Shown piece after piece: positions 1-8,499 of a stretch of DNA of 64,000 bases (its first letter is position 1; every line of letters starts with the position of its first letter). The translations under genes were made by a program, and so were the position numbers. The notes below the pieces were generated by a model. It did not search any database, was not told the origin of the DNA, and saw only the letters and a program-made list of their open reading frames with translations. The stretch is from Pseudogracilibacillus auburnensis (GTDB lineage Bacteria; Bacillota; Bacilli; Bacillales; Amphibacillaceae): assembly GCF_003201975.1 (NCBI RefSeq), contig NZ_QJJQ01000016.1, forward strand, positions 1 to 64,000, given 5' to 3'.

Positions 1-11
1 CAAAAGAAAAA

Positions 12-56
12 TTGGCTGGATTGAGTCCAGTCGAATACCGAACTCAATCCAGCCAA
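12..56 (-). terminator. Rho-independent terminator after the sigma-54 activator gene
   Basis: A perfect 15-bp inverted repeat (TTGGCTGGATTGAGT at 12-26, its complement at 42-56) is followed, on the minus strand, by a T-rich run (complement of caaaagaaaaa at 1-11). It lies about 100 bases past the stop of the minus-strand activator at 155. A second small G5/C5 hairpin with a T-rich tail lies between them at about 84-102. Confidence 0.8.
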
Positions 57-154
57 TCAGCTTCATAATAAAAACTCTAACTTTTGGGGGTAACCCCCTT
101 TATAAGGCTTTTTTATCGAATTATTCTAAAATCATCAAATATATTTCTAATATT

Positions 155-1549
155 CTAGAAATCTATCCCGTATTTTTTTAATTTATTATATAAGGTTGCA
201 ATCGAAATACCTAATTTTTGAGAGATTTCTTTCTTTTCTTCTAAACTGTTATCATACTCAGCCAATACCGATGTTAATTGCTCATATTCAGCCCGTTCAG
301 TTATCTCTTTCAAAGTTGCATTAGAATTTATATTAGTTTCATTTCTATTATTACGAATGAACTCTGGCAAATGTTTTTCTTTAATATCACTCGTGTCTGA
401 CAGACAAACAGCAAACTCAATCGTATTTTTCAGTTCTCTCACGTTGCCCGACCATTTCAAACTTTGCAATAAATTAAGTGTTTCTTGATTTATCGTGTAA
501 TTAACGTGCTTGTCATTTGAACGATTGAACAAAATATGATCAATAATTTTCGGAATATCTGCTCTTCTCTCACGAAGGGGTGGGATCATTAACCTTAACA
601 CATTCAATCGATAAAATAAATCCTCACGAAACATACCTTTATCAATAAGCTGGTTTAAATCTCGATTTGTTGCTGCGATCACTCGGACATCGATGTTCTC
701 TACTCTCGTTCCACCTATTTTCCTAATCGTTTGTTCTTCTAATACACGCAAAAACTTAGCCTGTAACTCATAGGATAGCTCTCCAATTTCATCAAGAAAA
801 ATGGTACCGCCATTCGCCATTTCAAAAAGTCCTATTTTGCCTCCTTTTTTTGAGTTAGTGAAACTCCCTTCCTCATAGCCAAACAATTCGCTCTCTATTA
901 ACGAAGCTGGAATAGTGGCACAATTTACTGGAATAAAAGGCCCTTTAGCTCTTTGGCTCTCATTATGGATTGATTGTGCAAAAAGCTCTTTGCCTGTCCC
1001 ACTTTCTCCGGAAATCAGTATTGGCAGATCAGATTTTGCTATTTTTTTGGCAATTTGAATCACATTAAAAAGTCCTCCATCCGCTCCAATAATTTGATCG
1101 AATGTATATTTTGCCTGATGGATAGAGCCAATTTGCTTTTGTAAATGATCACGGTCTCTCTTTAATTGTTGAACGAGTTTATGTACTTCCGTCAGACCTT
1201 TGCAAATAGAAACTGCACCTACAATTTCGTTATCGACGAATATGGGAGCCATGTCTACTACATACTCTACCTCTCCTTCCTTTCGATATATTCCAACACG
1301 CTCTCTTCTATCCTTTAATACTTCGATGAGCTGGGCATTTGCCCTTACCTCTTTTAATGGTTTTCCAATTATTTGCTCGGCAGTTACACCTGTTATCCTC
1401 GTGTATTCTGGGTTAATAAGCTTTACTATTCCCTCTTTATCTATTACTAATACACCATCATGTATAGATAACAAGACAGACTTAAGCCATTCGCTATTTG
1501 TTTCTATGGAATGTCCATCAGACCTTTTTCGTATTTTAGATGTATTCAT
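155..1549 (-). CDS. PAS-domain sigma-54-dependent transcriptional activator
   Basis: Cytoplasmic enhancer-binding activator of RNA polymerase carrying sigma-54. Three parts can be seen: an N-terminal PAS sensor (about residues 18-120, with VLVIDKEGIV and NPEYTRITG), a central AAA+ domain with Walker A GESGTGKE (about 181-188) and Walker B GGTIFLDEIGE (about 247-257), and a C-terminal Fis-type helix-turn-helix (LGISIATLYNKL). The sigma-54 contact loop, normally GAFTGA, reads GSFTNS here. I chose the ATG at 1549 because GAGGGA precedes it by 9 bases; an in-frame ATG nine codons upstream (1576) has no such site. The gene lies downstream of the TRAP genes on the same strand, so it may control C4-dicarboxylate-like uptake. 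I found no convincing -24/-12 promoter before that operon, so the target is uncertain. Confidence 0.9.
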   Translation of the reverse strand: MNTSKIRKRSDGHSIETNSEWLKSVLLSIHDGVLVIDKEGIVKLINPEYTRITGVTAEQIIGKPLKEVRANAQLIEVLKDRRERVGIYRKEGEVEYVVDMAPIFVDNEIVGAVSICKGLTEVHKLVQQLKRDRDHLQKQIGSIHQAKYTFDQIIGADGGLFNVIQIAKKIAKSDLPILISGESGTGKELFAQSIHNESQRAKGPFIPVNCATIPASLIESELFGYEEGSFTNSKKGGKIGLFEMANGGTIFLDEIGELSYELQAKFLRVLEEQTIRKIGGTRVENIDVRVIAATNRDLNQLIDKGMFREDLFYRLNVLRLMIPPLRERRADIPKIIDHILFNRSNDKHVNYTINQETLNLLQSLKWSGNVRELKNTIEFAVCLSDTSDIKEKHLPEFIRNNRNETNINSNATLKEITERAEYEQLTSVLAEYDNSLEEKKEISQKLGISIATLYNKLKKYGIDF

Positions 1550-1890
1550 GTTTTTTATTCCCTCACAAATTCTCATAGTTAGTACTATATTATACTATAA
1601 GAGATTTCAAAATAGATGGACAAATCCACAATCAAAATTCTCTCTACTTAAAGTTGATGGTTCAGCATGCAATCAGTGAAATAATTTCACATAATATGAC
1701 CTTCTAAATACCAAAAAAGACCACTGGTTAAGGAATTTATAATATTGAACTCTTCCACTTTACTAAGACAAAAGAAGAGGGTTCTTTTCCTCTCCTCTTT
1801 CCACGTTATAATCCGATAACGTATGAACTTTCGTTTACAAAATTGACGTTCTCCAATTTGTTGAAAACGCTTAAATGAATTACTAAATCG
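1550..1890. other. Intergenic region between activator and TRAP operon
   Basis: No gene is visible here. On the minus strand a TATAAT hexamer (about 1592-1597) could be the -10 box of the activator gene, but no good -35 was found. A weak hairpin, AAGAGG at 1775-1780 with CCTCTT at 1794-1799, is followed by a short T-rich run on the minus strand and may terminate the TRAP operon. Confidence 0.35.
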
Positions 1891-3165
1891 CTACTTACTT
1901 AATACATTCGGCAGCCATAGTGTAAGTTGGGGTATAAATGCAACAACGATAACCATTACCGTCCCAACTAAAAAATAAGGTATTAAATCCTTAATTGTGT
2001 CCTCCATACGAATATTTGCAATTCGACAAGAAACAAATAATGAAGTTCCAACGGGAGGGGTAAAAAGTCCGATCGAGAGCGTACATAGCATAATAATAGA
2101 AAAATGCATCGGATCTATCCCCATTTCAGCTGTGATTGGATATAAAATAGGGACAAAAATAAATAAATTTGGAACTGTATCAAGAAACATACCGCCTAAA
2201 GTCATGATGAAAATAATTACTAATAGTAATGCCCAGTTTGGAAGTCCAAATCCAAGTAAAATATCGGAAATAAGTTTTGGTACGCCTTCGTTAATTAAAA
2301 TCCAGGAAAAAATCATGCTAGAACAAACAATAAACATCACAACTGTTGTTGTATAGACTGTATCACGTAGAGCACGGAAAATTTGGCGCAAATGTAGTGA
2401 TCGATAAATGAAAAAGGAAATAACAAACGCATAAACTGCCGCTAATGCTGCAGCTTCTGTCGCGGTAGCAATCCCTAGTACAATACTTAATACTAAAAAG
2501 ATCGGTAATATGATAGTTAAAGATGCATTAACTAGGTTCTTTCCAATTTCTCTCCACGAAGCTTTCTCTTCACGAGGATAGTTTCTTTTGATTGAAATAA
2601 CAATCGTTAGTGCGAGATAGGCGAGCGATAATAGTATACCTGGAATAGCTCCTGCTAAAAACATTTCTCCAACAGAAAGGTTTGATAACCAAGCAATAAT
2701 AATAATGACGCTACTTGGTGGGATAATGACGCCTACTACGGAAGCAGAAGCATTTAAAGCTACTGAAAAAGAAGCTGGATAACCTTTTTTCTTCATTTCC
2801 GGCATGAGAACTCCACCAACTGCTGCAGCATCCGCTGCTGCCGATCCAGAAACACCTGCCATTCCCATGTTCGTCACAACAGATACAGATGCCAAACCTC
2901 CTGGTAGAGATCGAACAAGGGAGTTAGCTAAATTAATAATACGTTTAGCCACACCACCATGCTCCATAATGCAACCCATTAAAATAAAAAACGGAATAGC
3001 TAAAAATGCAAATGATTGTGTACTTGTAAAGAATCTTTGGGTAACTATTTCCAAAGAAATTCCTTCCACTAAAATATATAATAATGAAGCAGCACCCATA
3101 GCAAATGCGATAGGCACACCGATAATCATTAATACTAGTAAACTAATAATCATCACCCAAATCAA
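1891..3165 (-). CDS. dctM: TRAP transporter large permease subunit, DctM family
   Basis: Large membrane subunit of a tripartite ATP-independent periplasmic-type (TRAP) transporter. It moves an organic acid across the cytoplasmic membrane driven by a sodium gradient. The 424-residue length and roughly a dozen hydrophobic segments fit the DctM/SiaM family, as do typical stretches such as AIPFFILMG, GSAAADAAAVGG and the C-terminal FTPPVGTSLF. The start is probably TTG at 3165, nine bases after GGAGG, overlapping the dctQ stop by four bases (translational coupling). It is the last gene of a dctP-dctQ-dctM operon. The substrate cannot be read from the permease; C4-dicarboxylates, keto acids and other carboxylates are all possible. 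Confidence 0.93.
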   Translation of the reverse strand: MIWVMIISLLVLMIIGVPIAFAMGAASLLYILVEGISLEIVTQRFFTSTQSFAFLAIPFFILMGCIMEHGGVAKRIINLANSLVRSLPGGLASVSVVTNMGMAGVSGSAAADAAAVGGVLMPEMKKKGYPASFSVALNASASVVGVIIPPSSVIIIIAWLSNLSVGEMFLAGAIPGILLSLAYLALTIVISIKRNYPREEKASWREIGKNLVNASLTIILPIFLVLSIVLGIATATEAAALAAVYAFVISFFIYRSLHLRQIFRALRDTVYTTTVVMFIVCSSMIFSWILINEGVPKLISDILLGFGLPNWALLLVIIFIMTLGGMFLDTVPNLFIFVPILYPITAEMGIDPMHFSIIMLCTLSIGLFTPPVGTSLFVSCRIANIRMEDTIKDLIPYFLVGTVMVIVVAFIPQLTLWLPNVLSK

Positions 3166-3680
3166 AGTGTCTCTCCTCCTTCCCGTTCATGATTCTTGCC
3201 CATCACCATGAGGACAATTTGATAAATAATAACGAGAGACACTCCTACAAAGCTAACGCTTACCGACCAATATAACCATGACTTGGAAATGCCTAATATT
3301 GGCATCGTATGATTTTGCACAGTGCTCGCTAGACTGAAACTGGATTTCGTAATATAGACAGAAAAAAACAGCATTACGATTTTAGTAAAATATGCCGAAA
3401 ATAGTTGAAAAGACTTAGGGAGTAGTTTTACAAAAAACTGAATATCAATATTTTCGTTGTGTAATGTGACATTAATGATTGCCAAAAAAACAATCCATGG
3501 AAATAATAGTTCTACCATTTCATATGTAAAAGCGATTGGAATACTAAAAAAATACCTAATAATCACATTAAAAAATACAACCGCTGTCAAGAGAACCATG
3601 AGTGAACTAGTAAAAATGATAATCATTTTTGCCAAAAGATCAAAAATATCTTTTATTCCCCTAATTTGAATCTTATTCAT
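3162..3680 (-). CDS. dctQ: TRAP transporter small permease subunit, DctQ family
   Basis: Small membrane subunit that pairs with DctM in a TRAP transporter. It has 172 residues with four hydrophobic segments. The motif PIAFTYEMVELLFPW in the second half of the first hairpin is characteristic of DctQ proteins. A GAGGGGAG ribosome binding site precedes the ATG at 3680. The gene overlaps dctM by four bases and follows the solute-binding lipoprotein gene after a hairpin-containing gap of 92 bases, so the three form one operon on the minus strand. Confidence 0.9.
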   Translation of the reverse strand: MNKIQIRGIKDIFDLLAKMIIIFTSSLMVLLTAVVFFNVIIRYFFSIPIAFTYEMVELLFPWIVFLAIINVTLHNENIDIQFFVKLLPKSFQLFSAYFTKIVMLFFSVYITKSSFSLASTVQNHTMPILGISKSWLYWSVSVSFVGVSLVIIYQIVLMVMGKNHEREGGETL

Positions 3681-3713
3681 TTTCTCCCCTCATTTCTAAA
3701 ATGGAATCGATAA

Positions 3714-3758
3714 AAATGGTAACAACCTCCCGTCTTAAAGAAGGGAAGTTGTCCATTT
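3714..3758 (-). other. Intercistronic hairpin between dctP and dctQ
   Basis: The left arm AAATGG (3714-3719) plus ACAACCTCCC (3722-3731) pairs with GGGAAGTTGT (3743-3752) plus CCATTT (3753-3758), leaving a two-base bulge and an 11-base loop. There is no T-run after it. A stable stem just after a binding-protein gene usually protects the upstream mRNA or partly attenuates transcription, so that the binding protein is made in excess. That role is inferred. Confidence 0.65.
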
Positions 3759-3772
3759 CAAAAAGTGAATAG

Positions 3773-4804
3773 TTAATTTCTATATTCTTCTAAAAAGCTT
3801 TGTAATTCATCTATGATATCTCTTCCGATTTCCTCTTCAAACTGTTCATAAACCGGCTGAACAGCTTCTTGGAATAATTCCTTATCAGGATAAGTAACTT
3901 CTTCAAAGTCACCTTCAATTTCAGCTAAAACTTCGGCTTCCGTTTCTGCTTCAAATTCTCTTGCTGCTTCTGTTGCTTTATCTGCAGCCCTTTGAACTAA
4001 CTCTTGCGTATCAGCATCTAAGCTGTCCCATAGTTCCTGGTTCATAATAAATGGAGCATGGTAAAAAATGATGTCTGTCATCGCTAAATAGTCCTGAACC
4101 TCATGGAAATTTGAATCCTTTATAGCTGTAAGTGGATTAAATTGACCATCTATCGTACCTTGTTGAAGACCTAAATAGACTTCTGTAAAAGGTAGTGTAG
4201 TAACTTGACTCCCCAATTTCTCAAAGGTTGCGATTGGTACAGGCTCATTAGGACTTCTAATAGAGGCTCCTGTTAAATCCTCTGGTCCATCAATAGGTTT
4301 TGCGTTCGTTGTGATTTGAGAAAATCCAATACTAAATGTGTTAAGCATATTGATTCCTTCTGCTGAGGAAACTTCCTTCAAAACATCACCATAAACCCCA
4401 TCCAAAGCAGCGTGCGCCTCATCCGCATCTTCAAACATAAATGGAAGATCTGTTGCCGAATATTCTGGCATAATTTCCGCTAATGCTCCGCTACTTGATA
4501 ACTGGAAATCTAATGCACCGACTTGAACCGATTCAATCATTTCATTATCCGAACCCAATTGTTCATTCGGAAATAACTCAACTGAAATTTTACCATCAGA
4601 TTCTTCCTCTATGATTCTCTTAAATTCTTGTGCCGCAACTCCTCTTATAGAGTCCTCAACCGTATTAAATCCAACGCTCCAATCATAGTTGCCATCTTTT
4701 GATGTATGATCACCTTTTTCATTCCCATTGTTAGAACATGCAGTCAGAACAAATGAAAATAATAATACAAATAAGATACTTCTCCTTAAAAATACAAAAT
4801 TCAT
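3773..4804 (-). CDS. dctP: TRAP transporter substrate-binding lipoprotein, DctP family
   Basis: Extracytoplasmic binding protein that captures the substrate and hands it to DctQM. The N-terminus is a lipoprotein signal: a hydrophobic segment followed by the lipobox LTAC (Cys about residue 23) and a polar linker. The mature part has DctP hallmarks, including GKISVELFPNEQLGSD, LPFMFEDADEA and the arginine-containing GASIRSPNEPVP where a substrate carboxylate is normally bound. The length (343) is typical. It is the first gene of the operon, with a cre-like palindrome about 110 bases upstream of the ATG. The substrate is unknown, but the conserved arginine supports an organic acid. Confidence 0.92.
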   Translation of the reverse strand: MNFVFLRRSILFVLLFSFVLTACSNNGNEKGDHTSKDGNYDWSVGFNTVEDSIRGVAAQEFKRIIEEESDGKISVELFPNEQLGSDNEMIESVQVGALDFQLSSSGALAEIMPEYSATDLPFMFEDADEAHAALDGVYGDVLKEVSSAEGINMLNTFSIGFSQITTNAKPIDGPEDLTGASIRSPNEPVPIATFEKLGSQVTTLPFTEVYLGLQQGTIDGQFNPLTAIKDSNFHEVQDYLAMTDIIFYHAPFIMNQELWDSLDADTQELVQRAADKATEAAREFEAETEAEVLAEIEGDFEEVTYPDKELFQEAVQPVYEQFEEEIGRDIIDELQSFLEEYRN

Positions 4805-5284
4805 CCTTCACACCGTCCTTATGTAAATATTGGTAAGTTGAGAGTCAAAAATCACCTCCTCCAATATAGGAAAAAATAAACTTATGAAAGTTCACTCACA
4901 AAACAGATCGTTGAAAGCCCTTTCAAAAAAAGATGAACAACTGCCTCTATTTGAAAACAAATCATTCAAATGAATTCCAATATTTTTGAATAATTATTAG
5001 TTATTACAATACGGATTTTAAGGTTTTCTTTCCCTTTCGTATTTCCACTTTGTTTTCGATAAGATTCTTCACTTCTTAACTGTAAAGTAAGTATTCATTA
5101 CCATTCATCATGGTTAAAGCACATCAGATTTGTTATTTTTACATAAATTAATACGATAAAAGCACACGATATGTGTGTTAATTTCATATATTAGTACATA
5201 GTAATAGTATTGTCAACACGAATTGAGTGCTTAAATCAAAAAGACTTCAATTTGTGGTAAGTTTTACTCGAAAAACATATTGGA
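4805..5284. other. Divergent intergenic region between dctP and the XRE gene
   Basis: No gene is visible in these 480 AT-rich bases. The region must hold the promoters of the minus-strand dctP operon and the plus-strand XRE gene. GGAGGAGGTGAT lies too far from the dctP ATG to be its own ribosome binding site. A GTAAgttTTAC inverted repeat (about 5256-5266), just before the XRE start, could be an autoregulatory operator. I found no GG-N10-GC sigma-54 promoter on the minus strand. Confidence 0.35.
4911..4926. promoter_or_regulatory. cre-like palindrome upstream of dctP
   Basis: TTGAAAGCCCTTTCAA is a palindrome apart from its two central bases. It matches the CcpA catabolite-responsive element consensus WTGNNARCGNWWWCAW except at one central base. 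The position in the dctP leader fits carbon catabolite repression of an organic acid transporter. It could equally be the site of another repressor. Confidence 0.4.
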
Positions 5285-5293
5285 GTGAATGTT

Positions 5294-5683
5294 ATGTATT
5301 CTTTTGGAAAAAGACTTGAAAACTTAAGAGAATCTTATGGTTATACGAAGAAAGATGTAAGTCTTAAACTTGGTTTTACTGCAAATGTTTATGGTTCGTA
5401 CGAACGAGGAGAACGAAGACCTTCATTGGAAACTTTAATAAAATTAGCTGATATGTTTGACACCTCACTTGATTATCTGATTCAAGGAAAAACCAATACA
5501 TCAGATATTAATTCGCAGTTTGAAGTAAACATCATACATATTCTTGATAAATATAATATTTCAAACTTAGCACTACTTGATCTAGAAAAATGGAAATCTT
5601 TATCCAAGAAAGGTATAGAAGAAATCATACACCATTTTGAATGGACTGTTGAAAAAACGAACACAAAAACCACTGACTATTAA
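5294..5683 (+). CDS. XRE-family helix-turn-helix regulator
   Basis: Small DNA-binding regulator of 129 residues. The N-terminal half is a Cro/C1-type helix-turn-helix (about residues 3-62), with the typical FGKRLENLRESYGYTKKDV start, the GSYERGERRPS turn and the LIKLADMFDTSLDYLI end. The C-terminal half is a short helical domain of unknown role. The ATG at 5294 is preferred because GGAG lies 8 bases upstream; a GTG three codons earlier overlaps that site. The last five codons lie inside the terminator stem. The gene converges on a frameshifted sda gene, and the same pair recurs at 38777-39217. A SinR-like or sporulation-linked role is possible but unproven. Confidence 0.85.
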   Translation: MYSFGKRLENLRESYGYTKKDVSLKLGFTANVYGSYERGERRPSLETLIKLADMFDTSLDYLIQGKTNTSDINSQFEVNIIHILDKYNISNLALLDLEKWKSLSKKGIEEIIHHFEWTVEKTNTKTTDY

Positions 5684-5707
5684 TTCACTTTTTTAGTCAG
5701 TAGTTTT
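5666..5707. terminator. Bidirectional terminator overlapping the end of the XRE gene
   Basis: AAAACCACTGACTA (5666-5679) pairs with TAGTCAGTAGTTTT (5694-5707), with one mismatch. The XRE stop codon at 5681-5683 falls in the loop, so the left arm encodes the last residues of the protein. The A/T-rich flanks make it usable from both sides, serving the XRE gene and the converging sda remnant. The same ACCACTGAC stem recurs at 23087 and 38850. Confidence 0.8.
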
Positions 5708-5782
5708 AAATTATAGCCAATTTTTTCGCCTATCCTTCAAATTTCCTTTCATGTCATTTTTAAACATCCGTTTTTGCATATT

Positions 5783-5939
5783 TTATCTTCCAATAAGCTG
5801 TCTATATTTTAGTTCCGTTTTTAATAGATGAATAAATTTTATATTTACATTTAGCTTCAAAGCCTTCTTATATGATTCTTGGAGTAAGGAGTCCGTTAAA
5901 GTTGGATAATAGGGTAAATTTATTTTTAGGTTTATCCAT
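5783..5939 (-). pseudogene. sda: Frameshifted sda-like sporulation inhibitor gene
   Basis: Reading the minus strand from the ATG at 5939 gives a start like that of the intact sda copy at 39146, but one extra base around 5905-5912 shifts the frame. After the shift the sequence reads LTDSLLQESYKKALKLN and continues through KFIHLLKTELKYR. This is the Sda helical hairpin (compare LSDELLIESYFKATEMNLN in Bacillus subtilis Sda). In the downstream frame I found no ATG, GTG or TTG near the ribosome binding site AGAAAGGGG. The gene is therefore probably dead, unless the extra base is a sequencing error. Confidence 0.65.
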
Positions 5940-5999
5940 CCCCTTTCTTCATAAATTTATTTAATCATTTCGGTAATATTCAATTATTATCAGTAAAAA

Positions 6000-6041
6000 A
6001 ATCCTTTTCGAGGTCCAATGTAACCATCCTCAAAAAGAATT
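6000..6041 (-). terminator. Terminator of the nitrilase operon
   Basis: AATCCTTTTCGAGG (6000-6013) pairs with CCTCAAAAAGAATT (6028-6041) with two G-U type mismatches. On the minus strand it is followed directly by seven T residues. It starts ten bases past the nitrilase stop codon. Confidence 0.85.
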
Positions 6042-6050
6042 TTTTCTCAG

Positions 6051-7013
6051 TTATTTTTTCCAAATAGTACTTTTCTGTTCCTGCTCATTCACCGTAAGTT
6101 GGAAAACATCCGGTCGTGCATAATGTCCAACTACATCAAAGTCAAACTGCGCCTCTGCGATCTTATTCAAGTCGATATTCGCATACAAGATTTTCTCTTT
6201 ACCAAATACAGGATCAACAACAAATTCGCCAAGCGGGTCGACAATACAGCTCCCACCCCGAGATAATTCATGTGGTAAATCTTTAAATTCTTCTCGTGAA
6301 GAAATGTATGCGGGATACATATCTTTGTTAGAATATTGATTACTCGATAAAACAAAACATCTTCCTTCTAGTGCAACATGTCGCACCGTGGAAAACCACG
6401 TATCTCTCGCGTCGGCAGTAGGAGTAATATAAATTTGTACGCCCTTATCATACATAGCTGCGCGAGCAAGTGGCATATAATTCTCCCAACAAATGAGTGC
6501 ACCAATTCTTCCATAAGGTGTATCAAAAACAGGTAAAGTACTCCCGTCTCCCTCTCCCCAAATAAGTCTTTCTGAACCCGTCGGCTTCAGTTTTCTGTGC
6601 TTACCTAGTAGTCCTCCATCGGGACCAAAGAATAACGCCGTGCAGTAAAGCGTTCCGTTACTTGGCTCCCTATCTTTTTCAATCACTCCAATGATGACAT
6701 ATGCTTTTGCCTTTTTCGCAGCCCTGCCTATCTCTTCCGTTTCCGTACTAGGAACTGTAATCGAATTTTTCCAATACTGAAGAAAATCTTTCCTTCCTTC
6801 TTCTGATCGAGAACCTACCACCGTGCCAAAAGACATTCCTCGTGGATATGCTGGAATAAACGCTTCTGGAAAAACAATAATCTTTGCACCTTCTTGGCTT
6901 GCTTCATCAATCAATCGAACCGCCTTGTTCACCCCTTTTTTCTTATCCATCACTTCTGAACCGGCTTGTACAACTGCTACTTTAAACTGATTTTCTTCCT
7001 TCAATGTAATCAT
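6051..7013 (-). CDS. Nitrilase
   Basis: Carbon-nitrogen hydrolase of the nitrilase branch, expected to convert a nitrile directly to a carboxylic acid and ammonia in the cytoplasm. The catalytic triad is visible: Glu in FPEAFIPAYPRG, Lys in HRKLKPT and Cys in ALICWENYMPLAR. FPEAFIPAYPRG and the length of about 320 are typical of true nitrilases rather than amidases. The start is uncertain. The ATG at 7013 has GTGAGG 12 bases upstream, the TTG at 7004 has GGAAGG nine bases upstream, and a GTG at 7031 is also in frame. All overlap the end of the SSS symporter gene, so translation is probably coupled. The operon (small membrane protein, symporter, nitrilase) suggests the symporter imports the nitrile or a related compound. 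Confidence 0.9.
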   Translation of the reverse strand: MITLKEENQFKVAVVQAGSEVMDKKKGVNKAVRLIDEASQEGAKIIVFPEAFIPAYPRGMSFGTVVGSRSEEGRKDFLQYWKNSITVPSTETEEIGRAAKKAKAYVIIGVIEKDREPSNGTLYCTALFFGPDGGLLGKHRKLKPTGSERLIWGEGDGSTLPVFDTPYGRIGALICWENYMPLARAAMYDKGVQIYITPTADARDTWFSTVRHVALEGRCFVLSSNQYSNKDMYPAYISSREEFKDLPHELSRGGSCIVDPLGEFVVDPVFGKEKILYANIDLNKIAEAQFDFDVVGHYARPDVFQLTVNEQEQKSTIWKK

Positions 7014-8499
7014 CCTTCCATTTTGCCTCACTAGGAAAATATATTTCTACCATTTCCCTATGATGTTCATTTTTTTCTTGACTATTTGTATCTTGTGTAA
7101 CATAACTAACTGCAATAAAAGTAAAAATCCCTAGGATAAACCCTGTTGTAGCTGGACCCAAAGGTAATGGCGAACCAAAAATATAAATAACAACTAAGGT
7201 CGTCACTCCTACAATAATGGAGGATGCAGCTCCTGCTAATGTACCTCTTCTCCAATACAATGGTCCAAGCGCAGCGGGCACAAGTTGTAAAACAATTCCG
7301 TATCCCAATGCTGCTACTGGAATGAGAAAACCTTGAGCAGCAGGTATAAATGCAAAAATGACTACAACTAATGTCATAAACAATACGGTCACCTTACTAA
7401 TGAAAGTTGTTTTAGCAGGACTAACATCTTTATTAATGAAACGAACATATATATCGTTCACTAGTAAACTTGCAGATGATAATAAAGCACTATTAATCGT
7501 CGAAATTCCTGCTGCAATTACAGCAGCTACAACAATAGAACCAAATAGCGGTGCATAGGTGGAGAAAAATAACGGGATAATTGTATCACTGTTTTCTGGT
7601 GTTAAACCTGGAACCAAGCCTGGCGTATGTGCCATCATCCCGATAAATAATGCTCCAAGCGCCATTAACCAAGAGTTCCAGAATGGTGTAATAATAGATG
7701 TCTTTGCTAGAATCATTGGAGACTTGGCTGAATAAAATTTTTGCCACATATGCGGCATGATCCAAAATCCGAACATTAAACCGATAGCTGTTTCAACTAT
7801 ACCTGGAAAATGACCTTTATTCACGAGTATATCAGGTGCAACCGACTGTAAATTAACAAACGCGTGAAAGCCACCAGCACTATAAATAAATATCATTGTG
7901 ATGATAACTAATGTAGTACCGAAGAAAAAACCCATAAATGTATCCGCCCATGCTGCACCTCTTCCACCACTAAGAGTGACAATAACACCGACAAAAACAC
8001 CCATAATTAGGATCCCCACCCAATAAGGAATTGCATTATTTGTCAGGCTATTTAAGGAGAAAGCCCCTCCAGTTACTTGAATTAACATATACGGAATTAA
8101 TCCGATCATTCCAACAATTGCAAATAAAATTCTCATAAAAGGACTTTTGTAGTATTTTTCCATCATATCTCCAGGGGTAACAAAACGATGCTTCCTTCCT
8201 AAATACCAAATACGTGAGCCAAATAACCAAATGAAAAGTGCGTGAACAATGGCCCATGCAGCAAAAGCTGAAAACCAAACTCCATCTCTGTAATGATTAC
8301 CAATTGCACCAAGTAATGTCCATGTACTAAAGTAACTAGCGCCTGTAGTCATCGTCATGACAATTGTTCCTAAACTTCTGTTTGCAAGAAAGAAATCACT
8401 CGGAGTTGCCACATTTGATTTTGATGCCAAACTACTGATCCAAAGTAATATTCCTAAAAAAATGATTAATGTTACAATCGTTACAGCAACTTGACTCAT
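6982..8499 (-). CDS. Sodium:solute symporter (SSS family)
   Basis: Integral membrane transporter of the SSS family, with about 13 hydrophobic segments over 505 residues. Typical features are SDFFLANRSLG near the first loop, TGASYFSTWTLLGAIG, and FVTPGDMMEKYYKSP as in PanF/PutP relatives. It probably co-transports an organic acid or related solute with sodium. It overlaps the small membrane protein gene by four bases upstream and the nitrilase gene downstream, so all three form one translationally coupled operon. A divergent LysR gene at 8886 is the likely regulator. The substrate is not known; the nitrilase suggests a nitrile, amide or carboxylate. Confidence 0.92.
   Translation of the reverse strand: MSQVAVTIVTLIIFLGILLWISSLASKSNVATPSDFFLANRSLGTIVMTMTTGASYFSTWTLLGAIGNHYRDGVWFSAFAAWAIVHALFIWLFGSRIWYLGRKHRFVTPGDMMEKYYKSPFMRILFAIVGMIGLIPYMLIQVTGGAFSLNSLTNNAIPYWVGILIMGVFVGVIVTLSGGRGAAWADTFMGFFFGTTLVIITMIFIYSAGGFHAFVNLQSVAPDILVNKGHFPGIVETAIGLMFGFWIMPHMWQKFYSAKSPMILAKTSIITPFWNSWLMALGALFIGMMAHTPGLVPGLTPENSDTIIPLFFSTYAPLFGSIVVAAVIAAGISTINSALLSSASLLVNDIYVRFINKDVSPAKTTFISKVTVLFMTLVVVIFAFIPAAQGFLIPVAALGYGIVLQLVPAALGPLYWRRGTLAGAASSIIVGVTTLVVIYIFGSPLPLGPATTGFILGIFTFIAVSYVTQDTNSQEKNEHHREMVEIYFPSEAKWKDDYIEGRKSV

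Noticed and set aside
1200-1679. Open frame of 159 codons on the plus strand
   Set aside because: It lies antisense to the PAS/sigma-54 activator, with no ribosome binding site and no family features.
4805-4990. Sigma-54 -24/-12 promoter for the first TRAP operon
   Set aside because: Candidates such as GAGGCAGTTGTTCATC lack the GG-N10-GC spacing, so I did not report one.
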